Assembly (NCBI GenBank): GCA_023416735.1
Contig: JAEZGX010000039.1
Location: 87,666-151,665 of the forward strand
Reading direction: 5' to 3'
Length of the DNA stretch: 64,000 bases
Origin: Verrucomicrobiota bacterium
Lineage (GTDB): Bacteria; Verrucomicrobiota; Verrucomicrobiia; Opitutales; Opitutaceae
Part shown: positions 8,255-15,848 of the stretch, in pieces
How the letters are laid out: each line of letters begins with the position of its first letter
Numbering within the stretch: the first letter of the stretch is position 1
The notes under the pieces: model-generated
Told to the model about the DNA's origin: nothing
Database searches by the model: none
What the model saw: only the letters and a program-made list of their open reading frames with translations
Made by a program: the position numbers and the translations under genes

Positions 8255-9361
8255 ATGTCGTCCGCTTCTACGCATCCCTCATTCGATTCGGTTGAGTCGG
8301 CGATTGGAGATATCGCGGCGGGGAAGTTGATCATCGTGACCGATGACGAAGATCGCGAAAACGAGGGCGATCTGATCATGGCGGCGCAGAAGGCGACGCC
8401 GGAGACGGTGAACATGATGATCCGCTATTGCAGCGGGATCGTGTGTGTGCCGACGGTCGATCCGCAGCTGCGGCGGCTGGGGCTGGGGCCGATGGTGCAG
8501 CAGAATCGCGAGGTGCAGCGGACGGATTTCACGGTGACCGTGGACGCGGCGGAAGGGATCACGACGGGGATCAGCGCGCACGATCGCACGCAGACGATCC
8601 GGATTTTGGCGGACCCGCAGTCACGGCCGGAGCAGTTGGTGCAGCCGGGGCATGTATTTCCGTTGCGCGCGAAATCGGGCGGCGTGCTGGAGCGGGCGGG
8701 TCACACGGAAGCGGCGGTGGATTTGGCGCAGCTCGCGGGACTTTCGCCGAGCGGTGTGTTGTGCGAGCTGGTGAACGACGACGGCACGGTGCAACGGCTG
8801 CCGCAGCTGGAGGAGTTCAAGAAGCGGTTTGGGCTGAAGATGATTTCGATCGCGCAGCTGATCGAATATCGGGCGAAGCGGGACAACTTGATCGAGCTGG
8901 TCTGCACGCGGCCGTTTCCTTCGGAATTTGGCGAGTTCGTGCTGCATGTGTTTCGCAGCAAGCTGGACAATCGTCATCACCTTGCGCTGGCGATGGGCTC
9001 GTTGGGCGCGGAGCCGACGCTGGTGCGGGTGCACAGCGAGAATTTATTGGGCGACGTGTTTCGGATGAAAGGACTCGAAACGCATGCGTCGCTGACGGCC
9101 TCGCTCGAGGCGGTGGCGCGCGCGGGGCGCGGCGTGGTGCTTTACATGGAGCATGCGAATGGCGGGGCGGAGTTGATCCGGCGGCTGGCGGCGAAGCCGG
9201 GTGAGGCGCCGCCGCCGATGAGTTTTCGCGACTACGGGATTGGCGCGCAGATTCTGGCGGCGTTGGGGTTGCGCAAGATCCGGTTGTTGTCGAAGAGCAA
9301 TCGGCGCGTGGTGGGGTTGGATGGGTATGGGTTGGAGATCGTGGAGCAGGTGGGGTTGTAG
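8255..9361 (+). CDS. ribB: 3,4-dihydroxy-2-butanone 4-phosphate synthase fused to a degenerate GTP cyclohydrolase II domain (RibBX type)
   Basis: 368 residues. The N-terminal ~200 residues are a complete RibB: DDEDRENEGDL, TGISAHDR and RAGHTEAAVDL carry the metal and substrate residues for converting ribulose 5-phosphate to the four-carbon unit of riboflavin. The C-terminal half aligns with RibA, but the zinc site is gone: canonical HSECLTGD...RCDCG reads HSENLLGDVFRMKGLETHAS, with no cysteine at any of the three positions. Known RibBX proteins have the same arrangement and lack cyclohydrolase activity. First gene of ribB-ribH-nusB-ftsY. Confidence 0.92.
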   Translation: MSSASTHPSFDSVESAIGDIAAGKLIIVTDDEDRENEGDLIMAAQKATPETVNMMIRYCSGIVCVPTVDPQLRRLGLGPMVQQNREVQRTDFTVTVDAAEGITTGISAHDRTQTIRILADPQSRPEQLVQPGHVFPLRAKSGGVLERAGHTEAAVDLAQLAGLSPSGVLCELVNDDGTVQRLPQLEEFKKRFGLKMISIAQLIEYRAKRDNLIELVCTRPFPSEFGEFVLHVFRSKLDNRHHLALAMGSLGAEPTLVRVHSENLLGDVFRMKGLETHASLTASLEAVARAGRGVVLYMEHANGGAELIRRLAAKPGEAPPPMSFRDYGIGAQILAALGLRKIRLLSKSNRRVVGLDGYGLEIVEQVGL

Positions 9362-9445
9362 AAGCTCCAAGGACCAAGATCCAAGCACCAGGGAAGATCC
9401 CATTTTCAAAACGGCCCTGCGCTTGCGGGCCGGGCTGCAATGGGC
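9362..9445. repeat. CCAAGGACCAAGATCCAAGCACC-type tract plus GC hairpin
   Basis: The gap after ribB starts with GAAGCTCCAAGGACCAAG followed by ATCCAAGCACCAGGG, a degenerate CCAAG-unit tract, then CGGCCCTGCGCTTGCGGGCCGG, an imperfect GC hairpin similar to those at 21349 and 29713. It belongs to the interspersed repeat population of this window and lies between co-directional ribB and ribH. Confidence 0.5.
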
Positions 9446-9499
9446 GAGGGAGAGATTTGGGTTGCGGATTCTTGGGTTGGGTTTGTCGATAGCGGGTTC

Positions 9500-9973
9500 A
9501 TGAGTCTGGCTGCGCCAAGCGAGAAGGTCGTCAACGGTTCCGCGTTTCGCGTGGGCATCGTGGCGGCGCGTTTCAATGAGGAGCTCGTGGATGCGTTGCT
9601 CGGTCGCGTGGTGGCAGGGCTGCGCGCGGCCGGAGTGAAGGAGAAGAAAATCGAAGTGGTGCGCGTGCCCGGGTCGCATGAAGTGCCGTGGGCGGCGGGC
9701 GAGCTGGCGCGGAGCGGGAAGCGCGACGTGGTGATTGGGTTGGGGGTTTTGATCGGCGGTGATACGTCGCATCACGAGATGGTGGGGCAGAGCGTGTCGC
9801 AGGCGTTGCAGGACGTGGCACTCGCGACCCGCGTGCCGGTCATCAACGGCGTGATCGTGGCGAATACGCGGAAGCAGGCGGAGGAGCGGTGTCGCGGGCG
9901 GATAGACCGCGGCGCGGAGTTCGCGGCGGCGGCGTTGGAGATGGCGGCGCTGAAGAAGGAGATTTTTCGATGA
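9500..9973 (+). CDS. ribH: 6,7-dimethyl-8-ribityllumazine synthase
   Basis: 157 residues from the ATG at 9500; the upstream in-frame stretch back to 9440 is derived from repeat sequence and is excluded. Lumazine synthase condenses the RibB product with the pyrimidine intermediate in riboflavin synthesis. Motifs seen: VAARFNEEL, VPGSHEVPWA, VLIGGDTSHHEMV (canonical GxVIRGxTxHfDyV) and PVINGV. Note that the usual RG of VIRG is changed to IGG, so one loop residue differs from common homologues. Its stop overlaps the nusB start by four bases (ATGA). Confidence 0.93.
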   Translation: MSLAAPSEKVVNGSAFRVGIVAARFNEELVDALLGRVVAGLRAAGVKEKKIEVVRVPGSHEVPWAAGELARSGKRDVVIGLGVLIGGDTSHHEMVGQSVSQALQDVALATRVPVINGVIVANTRKQAEERCRGRIDRGAEFAAAALEMAALKKEIFR

Positions 9974-10413
9974 GCAAAGCCCAATTTGCGCAAAGGCGCG
10001 ACGGACGCGTCGCGGCGTTGCAGTATCTTTTCGCGTGGAGCATGAACGCGCCGAAGAATCTCGCGGAGGACTTGCGGGTGTTTTTCGAAAACATGGAGCA
10101 GCCGCGCGATCATTATGCGTTCGGCGAGGAGCTGATCCAGGGAGTGATCGAGCATGTGGCGGACATCGATGCGCGGATCAAGGGACTCGCGCACAACTGG
10201 GAGTTCGAGCGGATCGCGAAGATCGATCTGGCGATCCTGCGGCTGGCGATGTTCGAGATGATTTATCGCAAGGACATCCCGCCGGTGGTCTCGATCAACG
10301 AGGCGATCGATTTGTCGAAACAGTTTTCGAATGCGGACGCGAAGCGGTTCATCAACGGCATCCTGGATCGGTTGAAGGATCAGATTGGGCGGGATGCGCG
10401 GAAGGCGGAGTGA
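9970..10413 (+). CDS. nusB: Transcription antitermination protein NusB
   Basis: 147 residues from ATG 9970, overlapping ribH (ATGA). NusB with NusE binds boxA RNA and promotes rRNA antitermination. Conserved features include RRDGRVAALQYLFAW near the N-terminus, and the C-terminal core KIDLAILRLAMFEM, IPPVVSINEAIDLSKQF and FINGILD. ribH-nusB coupling is a very common bacterial arrangement, supporting the call. Length is normal. Confidence 0.94.
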   Translation: MSKAQFAQRRDGRVAALQYLFAWSMNAPKNLAEDLRVFFENMEQPRDHYAFGEELIQGVIEHVADIDARIKGLAHNWEFERIAKIDLAILRLAMFEMIYRKDIPPVVSINEAIDLSKQFSNADAKRFINGILDRLKDQIGRDARKAE

Positions 10414-10418
10414 GTGTC

Positions 10419-10492
10419 GCCCGCGAAACACGCGAAAGGACGCGAAAGCGGATTTGTGATTCGCGGTGTTTGGCGTAGTTCGCGGGAGGTTT
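10419..10492. repeat. ACGCGAAA-type interspersed repeat
   Basis: GCGAAACACGCGAAAGGACGCGAAAG (shown continuous only for its pattern: GCGAAACACGCG, AAAGGACGCGAAAG) then GATTCGCGGTG fills the nusB-ftsY gap. The two ends are partly complementary (CGCGAAA/TTCGCG), so it may fold. Same style as the repeats at 3419 and 44583. Confidence 0.5.
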
Positions 10493-10496
10493 TCTG

Positions 10497-11435
10497 ATGT
10501 TCGGGCTTTTCAAAAAATTCAAAGACGGGCTGTCGAAGACGGTTTCGGCGATTGCGCAGAAGACGCGCGGGCTGTTTGGCGGGCGGAAGATCGATGCGGC
10601 GTCGCTCGATGAGTTGGAGGAGGCGCTCTACACGGCGGACTTCGGCGTCGAGACGACGACGGAGATTCTGGAGGAGATCAAAAAGGCCTATGGGAAGGAC
10701 AAGGAGCTGCAGGGACGCCAGGCGGCGGAAATCGGAGTGGCGGTGTTGAAGCGGGTGCTGGCGGGCAGCGAGGGGACGCTGAACGGCGGGGGAGAAGCGG
10801 CGGGTGGGGCGGAGAAGAAGCCGGTCGTGATCGCGATGATTGGCGTGAACGGGTCGGGCAAGACGACGACCTCGGCGAAGCTCGCGTGGCGGTTGAAGGA
10901 AGATGGGAAGACGGTGATGCTCGCGGCGTGCGACACGTTTCGCGCGGCGGCCGTGGAGCAGTTGAAGACGTGGGGGACGAAGTTGGAGTTGGACATCGTG
11001 GCGAGTCACACGGGCGCGGATGCGGCGGCGGTGGCTTTCGATGCGTGGCAGGCGGCGAATTCGCGCGGGCGCGATTATCTGATCGTGGACACCGCGGGAC
11101 GGCTGCACACGAAGAGCAATTTGATGGAGGAGCTGGCGAAGATCCGGCGGGTGTTGCAGAAAAACGATCCGACCGCGCCGCAGCATCGCTGGCTCGTGGT
11201 GGACGGATCGCTCGGAAGCAATTCGATCGAGCAGGCGAAGGTGTTTCACCAGAGCTTCGGGCTGACGGGGCTGGTGGTGACGAAGCTCGATGGCACGAGC
11301 CGAGGCGGCGCGATCGTGGGGATCTACCGGCAGTTAAAGATTCCGATTTATTTCCTCGGTTTGGGCGAGCAGGCGGAGGATTTGCAGCCGTTCAGCGCGG
11401 AGAATTATGCGCGGGCGGTGTTTGGGTTGGAGTGA
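10497..11435 (+). CDS. ftsY: Signal recognition particle receptor FtsY
   Basis: 312 residues. FtsY docks ribosome-SRP complexes at the membrane. N domain residues ~1-90 (MFGLFKKFKDGLSK amphipathic start), then NG GTPase motifs: G1 GVNGSGKTTT (about 117), DTFRAAA, G3 DTAGRLHTKSNLMEEL, and TKLDGTSRGGA (G4). The acidic A domain of E. coli FtsY is absent, as in many bacteria. One oddity: the usual LDATTGQNA loop reads VDGSLGSNS, a divergent RNA/heterodimer-contact segment. It converges on the TonB receptor gene with 22 bp between them. Confidence 0.94.
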   Translation: MFGLFKKFKDGLSKTVSAIAQKTRGLFGGRKIDAASLDELEEALYTADFGVETTTEILEEIKKAYGKDKELQGRQAAEIGVAVLKRVLAGSEGTLNGGGEAAGGAEKKPVVIAMIGVNGSGKTTTSAKLAWRLKEDGKTVMLAACDTFRAAAVEQLKTWGTKLELDIVASHTGADAAAVAFDAWQAANSRGRDYLIVDTAGRLHTKSNLMEELAKIRRVLQKNDPTAPQHRWLVVDGSLGSNSIEQAKVFHQSFGLTGLVVTKLDGTSRGGAIVGIYRQLKIPIYFLGLGEQAEDLQPFSAENYARAVFGLE

Positions 11436-11457
11436 ACGGCGACGCGTCGAGCTCCAC

Positions 11458-13596
11458 CTAGAACGTCAGGCGCAGGCCGACGGTGAAGTTGCGGCCGGGG
11501 AGTGGCGCGACGTCTTTGAGGAAGGACGTATGCAGGCGCGCTTCGGTGTCGGTGACGTTCGAGGCGCGCAGGAAAACGTCGACGATCGCACGCTCGAACG
11601 AGAAGCGATAGGTGGCGTAGGCGTTGGCGAGGATGTAGCCGGGCGTGGGGGTTTCGTTGGGCGCGAGGCGATGCTGATGATCGACAAAGTGGGTGTCGGC
11701 GCCGAGGACGAGCGGGCCGTTGCGCCAGACGATACCGGTTTTCAAACGGGTGGGTGTGATGCGCGGGAGCGGCGTGCGGGTGGTGGTGTTTTCGGCGCGG
11801 ACGAAATCGGCGCCGACAGTGAGATCGAGCTGATGGTGGTCGCCGTGGAGGAGATGAAAGATCGCCTCGAGTTCGGCGCCGTGGAAGCGGGCGTCGTGCT
11901 GGACGAAGCGATACACGGGTAGTCCGCCGTGCTGCGCTTCGTCATCGTCGGGTGCGACGAAGTGGAAGTGATCGTCGTGAGCGGTAGCGATTTGGCCGGT
12001 GGGTTGTTCGTAGATGAAACGGTTGAAGCGATGCACGAAGGCGGTGGCGGAACCGGTGACGAAGCCGGTGCGTTTGCGCAGCGTGAGATCGAAGGCGAGG
12101 GAGCGTTCCGGGCGAAGTGTCGGTTCGCCGAGTTCGTAAGCGCCGGTGCCGAGATGCGGGCCCTCGGCGAAGAGTTCCTGGGTGTTGGGCGCGCGTTCGC
12201 CGTGCGCGAGGGAAGCGCCGAGGGTCCACGTATCGTTGAAGGTCCAAACGAGACCGGTGGAGGCGGCGGCGATGTTTTCGTCGCGCGCGAGGCGCGAGCC
12301 GTCGCGTAAGTCGATCGACTGGCGTTCGAGGCGCGCGCCGAGCTGCCAGGCGAGCGGTTGCGTGTCGGTTTCCTCGAACACGAAGAAGGCGTGGTTTTGC
12401 GTCCGTGAAGGCGGAAGGAAGGCTTCGGCGCCTTCGGCTTCGAAGTCGCTGCGCGTGGCTTGCCAGCCGAATGCTCCGCTGAAGACGCCGAGCGGCTGGT
12501 GCAGGAGTTCGAGGCGGCTGTCGAAGCCGCGATTGCGGAAGACGGTGCCGATCTCGCCGTCCTCGATTTCGGCGTGACGATAGCGCGCGAGGCCGAGTTT
12601 TAGGCGGGCTTCGCGGAAGATCGCGAAAGGTTGCGTGATGCCGGCCTGGAGATCGAAGCGCCGCTGCCGCAGGTCGATGCGAACGCCGTCATGTGCGTGT
12701 GAATCGGCTTCCTCGGCGTGATCATGATCATGGTCATGGTCGTGCAGGTGCGCAGCGGCGGGAATGCCGTAGAAGGCGTTGTGGCCGCTGAAGGCGAAGC
12801 CGACAAAGGCGCGTTCGCCGAGGAAGCTGAGTCCGGCGGCGGCTCCGTCGGCGGACAGGGCGGTATTGGGGATGTGTCCGTGTATTTCCGCGGGCGGTTC
12901 GTGGCCGTGTTCGGCGGCTTCGGCGATCGCGGCGGCGCGACGGCGGGCGGTTTCGGCGAAGCCGGGGATTTCGACGTCACCGGCCTGACGGCGGTAGGCG
13001 TCGACGTGCCAGGCGAGGAAATCGGCGCTGCCCTCGAGGACGACTCCGGCGCTTTCCTCATTGTTGACGGAAGAGGCGCGGGCTTCGGCGCGAAGATTGA
13101 GGCGCTGGTCGGGCCGGGTGGTGTGTATCCGGTGATCAATGACGTTGACGACGCCGCTGACGGCGTTGCCGCCGTAGAGGAGGGTGGCGGGGCCGCGAAC
13201 GACTTCGACGCGTTCGATGAGCAGTGGGTCGAGGGCGATGGCGTGGTCGGGGCTGATGACGGAGGCGTCGAAGGTGCCCACACCGCCGGTGAGGAGACGG
13301 ATGCGGTCGCCACCGACTCCGCGGATTACGGGCCGGCTGGCGCCGGGGCCGAAGTGGGTGGAGCTCACGCCGGGCTGGCTGGCGAGCAGATCGCCGAGGG
13401 ATGAGGCGGGATTGAGGAGAAGTTCGCGTCCGGCCACGACGGTGGTCGGTTGGGCGAGATCGGATTGCGAGCGCGCGTAGGGCGAAGCGGAAACGACGAG
13501 GTGTTCGAGAGGAACGGGTTCGTCGTGCGAGATCGTCGCGTGCGTGAAAGGCACGGCGGCGAGGAGGAGAAGTGAGGAATGGAAAAATTTGGACAT
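11458..13596 (-). CDS. Histidine-rich TonB-dependent outer-membrane receptor (ZnuD-like)
   Basis: 712 residues from the ATG at 13596, with signal peptide MSKFFHSSLLLLAAVPFTHA. Plug domain: VVAGRELLLNPASSLGDLL, GPGASRPVIRGVGGDRIRLL, VEVVRGPATLLYGGNAVSGVVNV. The barrel ends in a terminal aromatic (LRLTF), as required for Bam insertion. An extracellular loop carries the run HLHDHDHDHDHAEEADSHAHD, and a second His cluster (HDDHFHF) lies further on. Histidine-rich loops of this kind are known in ZnuD, the zinc receptor of Neisseria, so zinc or a similar metal is the likely substrate. The small gene at 13706 is upstream on the same strand. Confidence 0.9.
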   Translation of the reverse strand: MSKFFHSSLLLLAAVPFTHATISHDEPVPLEHLVVSASPYARSQSDLAQPTTVVAGRELLLNPASSLGDLLASQPGVSSTHFGPGASRPVIRGVGGDRIRLLTGGVGTFDASVISPDHAIALDPLLIERVEVVRGPATLLYGGNAVSGVVNVIDHRIHTTRPDQRLNLRAEARASSVNNEESAGVVLEGSADFLAWHVDAYRRQAGDVEIPGFAETARRRAAAIAEAAEHGHEPPAEIHGHIPNTALSADGAAAGLSFLGERAFVGFAFSGHNAFYGIPAAAHLHDHDHDHDHAEEADSHAHDGVRIDLRQRRFDLQAGITQPFAIFREARLKLGLARYRHAEIEDGEIGTVFRNRGFDSRLELLHQPLGVFSGAFGWQATRSDFEAEGAEAFLPPSRTQNHAFFVFEETDTQPLAWQLGARLERQSIDLRDGSRLARDENIAAASTGLVWTFNDTWTLGASLAHGERAPNTQELFAEGPHLGTGAYELGEPTLRPERSLAFDLTLRKRTGFVTGSATAFVHRFNRFIYEQPTGQIATAHDDHFHFVAPDDDEAQHGGLPVYRFVQHDARFHGAELEAIFHLLHGDHHQLDLTVGADFVRAENTTTRTPLPRITPTRLKTGIVWRNGPLVLGADTHFVDHQHRLAPNETPTPGYILANAYATYRFSFERAIVDVFLRASNVTDTEARLHTSFLKDVAPLPGRNFTVGLRLTF

Positions 13597-13652
13597 GGCG
13601 GTGCTGAGTGACGGACGTGCGAGGAGCATGCGCCGTGAGCGAGGTGACGGGT

Positions 13653-13667
13653 CGGGTCGGAGACCCG
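13653..13667. repeat. CGGGTC-GGA-GACCCG hairpin
   Basis: A perfect 6-bp stem with a 3-nt loop within GGGTCGGGTCGGAGACCCGCC between the small membrane-protein gene and the receptor gene. It matches the GAGACCCGC style seen at 16967, 19621 and 58558. Confidence 0.5.
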
Positions 13668-13705
13668 CCTGACTTCGAGCGGCGCGATGCGGTGCTGTGA
13701 TCGAC

Positions 13706-14032
13706 TCAGCGAACGGGTGGGCCGCGCTTTGGAGGATGGAGATGGCGCGGGGCCGCGAAACAAACGGAAAGCGCGGCGGAGGGAAGGAGGGCGAACGGCG
13801 TGGAGCGCGGTGCAACGGCGATGGTTGCAATGGCGAGGACAAGACCGGTGGCGAAGAGGGCGACGGCGCAGACGTGCGACGGCGAGGTGTGATCGGTTTC
13901 GTGATCGTGCAGGTGGTCGTGCAGCGCGGGGCTGACGGCCGAGGCGCTCAGCAACAGCAGCAACGCGGCGCTCAGGACCGCGACGAGTCGGCGGAAGAGC
14001 GGGAGAGCAGGTGTTGGCGCGGGCGCGGGCAT
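13706..14032 (-). CDS. Small histidine-containing membrane protein
   Basis: 108 residues. A hydrophobic signal/anchor helix (LVAVLSAALLLLLSASAV, residues ~15-32) is followed by a His/Asp-rich segment HDHLHDHETDHTSPSH and a second hydrophobic helix (VCAVALFATGLVLAIATIAV). The tail is proline/arginine-rich. The His cluster between two helices suggests a periplasmic metal-binding loop. It is directly upstream of the His-rich TonB receptor (109-bp gap) on the same strand, suggesting a joint role in metal uptake. I do not recognise a named family with certainty; DUF2946-like proteins are similar in shape. Confidence 0.68.
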   Translation of the reverse strand: MPAPAPTPALPLFRRLVAVLSAALLLLLSASAVSPALHDHLHDHETDHTSPSHVCAVALFATGLVLAIATIAVAPRSTPFALLPSAALSVCFAAPRHLHPPKRGPPVR

Positions 14033-14132
14033 GCGGCGGTTCGGAGAGCGGAGATTATGCCGGATGCGTCAAGAGCGCCAATGGGTTCGCCGTGGGTTAA
14101 GCTTATTCCGTGCCTCGATGGAGGCGGGAGTT

Positions 14133-14828
14133 TCATCGGACGCGGCGCTGGAGAAGCGTGACGAGGAGCAGCAAGCAGAAGGAGAGCGCGAGGAGGATGA
14201 GGGCAAATGCGTGGGCTTCGGCGTAGTTGAGTTTTTGCACCTCGTCGTAGAGCGCGATGCTGGCGACGCGGGTGACACCGGGGATGGAGCCGCCGATCAT
14301 GAGAACGACGCCGAATTCGCCGAGCGTGTGGGCGAAGGCGAGCGTGAGTCCGGCGGCGATGCCGCGTCGCGCGAGCGGAAGATGAACGCGGAGCCAGACG
14401 CGATGCGGGCGGGCGCCGAGGGCGCGGCCGGCGTCGATCAACTCGGGCGGGACGGAACGCAGCGCGGCTTGAAACGGCTGCACGGCGAACGGGAGCGAGT
14501 AGATGACGGAAGCGATGACGAGACCGCTGAAGGAGAATGCGAGCGGCGCGCCCGCGAGGGAAGTCCACCAGCTTCCCGGCGGATGATTGGGCGAAAATGC
14601 GACGAGCAGGTAGAAGCCGATGACGGTGGGCGGAAGGACGATGGGCAGCGTGACGAGCGTTTCGACGGCGGGAGCGAGTTTCCAGCGGGTGGTGTTGAGC
14701 CAGTGAGCCAACGGGAGGCCGAGGGCGCCGAGGATGAAGGTGGTGATAGCGGCGAGGCGGAGAGTGAGGCCGAGCGATTGCCAGAGCGGGGCGGAGAGTC
14801 CGAGGAAAGTGTCGGCGGATTCGGGCAA
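14133..14828 (-). CDS. modB: Molybdate ABC transporter permease ModB
   Basis: 231 residues with about five membrane helices. ModB forms the membrane channel for molybdate/tungstate. The N-terminal LTLRLAAITTFILGALGLPLA, LPIVLPPTVIGFYLL and the EAA loop (IDAGRALGARPHRVWLRVHLP) followed by FAHTLGEFGVVLMIGGS are diagnostic for ModB among the inner-membrane permeases. It lies 122 bp downstream of modA on the same strand. No modC ATPase gene is found next to it, so the ATPase must be elsewhere or shared. Confidence 0.93.
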   Translation of the reverse strand: MPESADTFLGLSAPLWQSLGLTLRLAAITTFILGALGLPLAHWLNTTRWKLAPAVETLVTLPIVLPPTVIGFYLLVAFSPNHPPGSWWTSLAGAPLAFSFSGLVIASVIYSLPFAVQPFQAALRSVPPELIDAGRALGARPHRVWLRVHLPLARRGIAAGLTLAFAHTLGEFGVVLMIGGSIPGVTRVASIALYDEVQKLNYAEAHAFALILLALSFCLLLLVTLLQRRVR

Positions 14829-14950
14829 GGCGGAGCGACAGTGAGGTGGCGCGGAGAGAGCGGCAAGAACGCGAGGTTGGCTTTACGGACGATCCTAAAA
14901 GCCAATCGCAATCCGGTTATCCGCCGCGCGACGCTGAATGTGCTCTGCTT

Positions 14951-15724
14951 TTACGGCGGCAAGGCGTAGCCGTGGCGTTGGAGGATTTCGCGTGCGGGTT
15001 CGGAGTGGAGGAATGCGAGGAAGCGGCGGGCGGCGGAGTTGGTGGCGCCACGGGTGGTGAGGACGGCGGCGTGTTCCAGGGGAAGGTGCAGGCCGGGCGG
15101 GATTTCGAGCCAGCGGCCGCGGTTTTTCAGGCGGGGAGACTGGACGAGAGAAAGAGCGACGAAGCCGGCATCGGCGTGACCCGTTTCGACGAATTGCGCG
15201 GTTTGGGTGATGTTTTCGCCAATGACGATTTTGGGAGTGGCGCTGCGCTTAAGATCGAAGGCTTCGAGAACTTGGAGCGCGGCGCGGCCGTAGGGCGCGG
15301 TGTCGGGATGGGCGATGGCGAGCTTGCGGACGGTGGAGTCGCGCACCACGTCGGGGACGGATTCGAACGGGAGCGAAGTGCGCGTGGTCCAGAGCACGAG
15401 GCGACCGATGGCGAAGACGGTGAAGCTGGAGCGCTCGGCGTGGCCCGAGGCGATGAGGGCCTCGGGGTATTCGCGATCGGCGGAAAGAAAAACGTCGCAG
15501 CGAGCGCCGTGACGGATTTGGGCGACGAGGTTGCCGGATGCGCCGGTGACGAGGGAAAGCTCGACGTCGGACGCGGTGCGCTGGAAGGCGGCGGCGAGGT
15601 CGTCGAGAGCGTAAACAAAATTCGAGGCGGCTGCGACGGAGACGGGGGAGCGGGCGACGGATGCGGAAGCGAAGTTGGCGAAAAAGAATAAAAATGCCGC
15701 GAAGGAGAAACGGAGGCTTTTCAC
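14951..15724 (-). CDS. modA: Molybdate-binding periplasmic protein ModA
   Basis: 257 residues from a GTG at 15724, giving the signal peptide (V/M)KSLRFSFAAFLFFFANFASA; no in-frame ATG produces a sensible leader. ModA captures molybdate in the periplasm. Motifs: SVAAASNFVYALDDLAAAF (oxyanion-binding Ser), GASGNLVAQIRHGA, DVFLSADREYPEAL, and AHPDTAPYGRAALQVLE, all typical of ModA. It heads the modA-modB pair and is divergent from the DUF481 gene. Confidence 0.92.
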   Translation of the reverse strand: MKSLRFSFAAFLFFFANFASASVARSPVSVAAASNFVYALDDLAAAFQRTASDVELSLVTGASGNLVAQIRHGARCDVFLSADREYPEALIASGHAERSSFTVFAIGRLVLWTTRTSLPFESVPDVVRDSTVRKLAIAHPDTAPYGRAALQVLEAFDLKRSATPKIVIGENITQTAQFVETGHADAGFVALSLVQSPRLKNRGRWLEIPPGLHLPLEHAAVLTTRGATNSAARRFLAFLHSEPAREILQRHGYALPP

Positions 15725-15804
15725 GTGAGGAGAAGTGGGGCAGGTTGCGCGAATCACCGTTACCGCTGTTGCCCGGCTGGGCAGGCACGCGGGTGGTTTG
15801 CAGG

Positions 15805-15819
15805 AGGAGCCCCGCTCCT
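15805..15819. repeat. AGGAGC-CCC-GCTCCT hairpin
   Basis: A perfect 6-bp stem with a 3-nt loop inside GCAGGAGGAGCCCCGCTCCTG followed by TGGCGACGGGCGC, between the divergent modA and DUF481 genes. It resembles REP-like GC hairpins and is part of the interspersed repeat population. Confidence 0.5.
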
Positions 15820-15848
15820 GTGGCGACGGGCGCATACAAGGATCCAAC

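Noticed and set aside
15725..15848. Molybdenum-cofactor riboswitch or ModE site upstream of modA
   Set aside because: No recognisable conserved core or ModE palindrome; the region is mainly a GC hairpin repeat.
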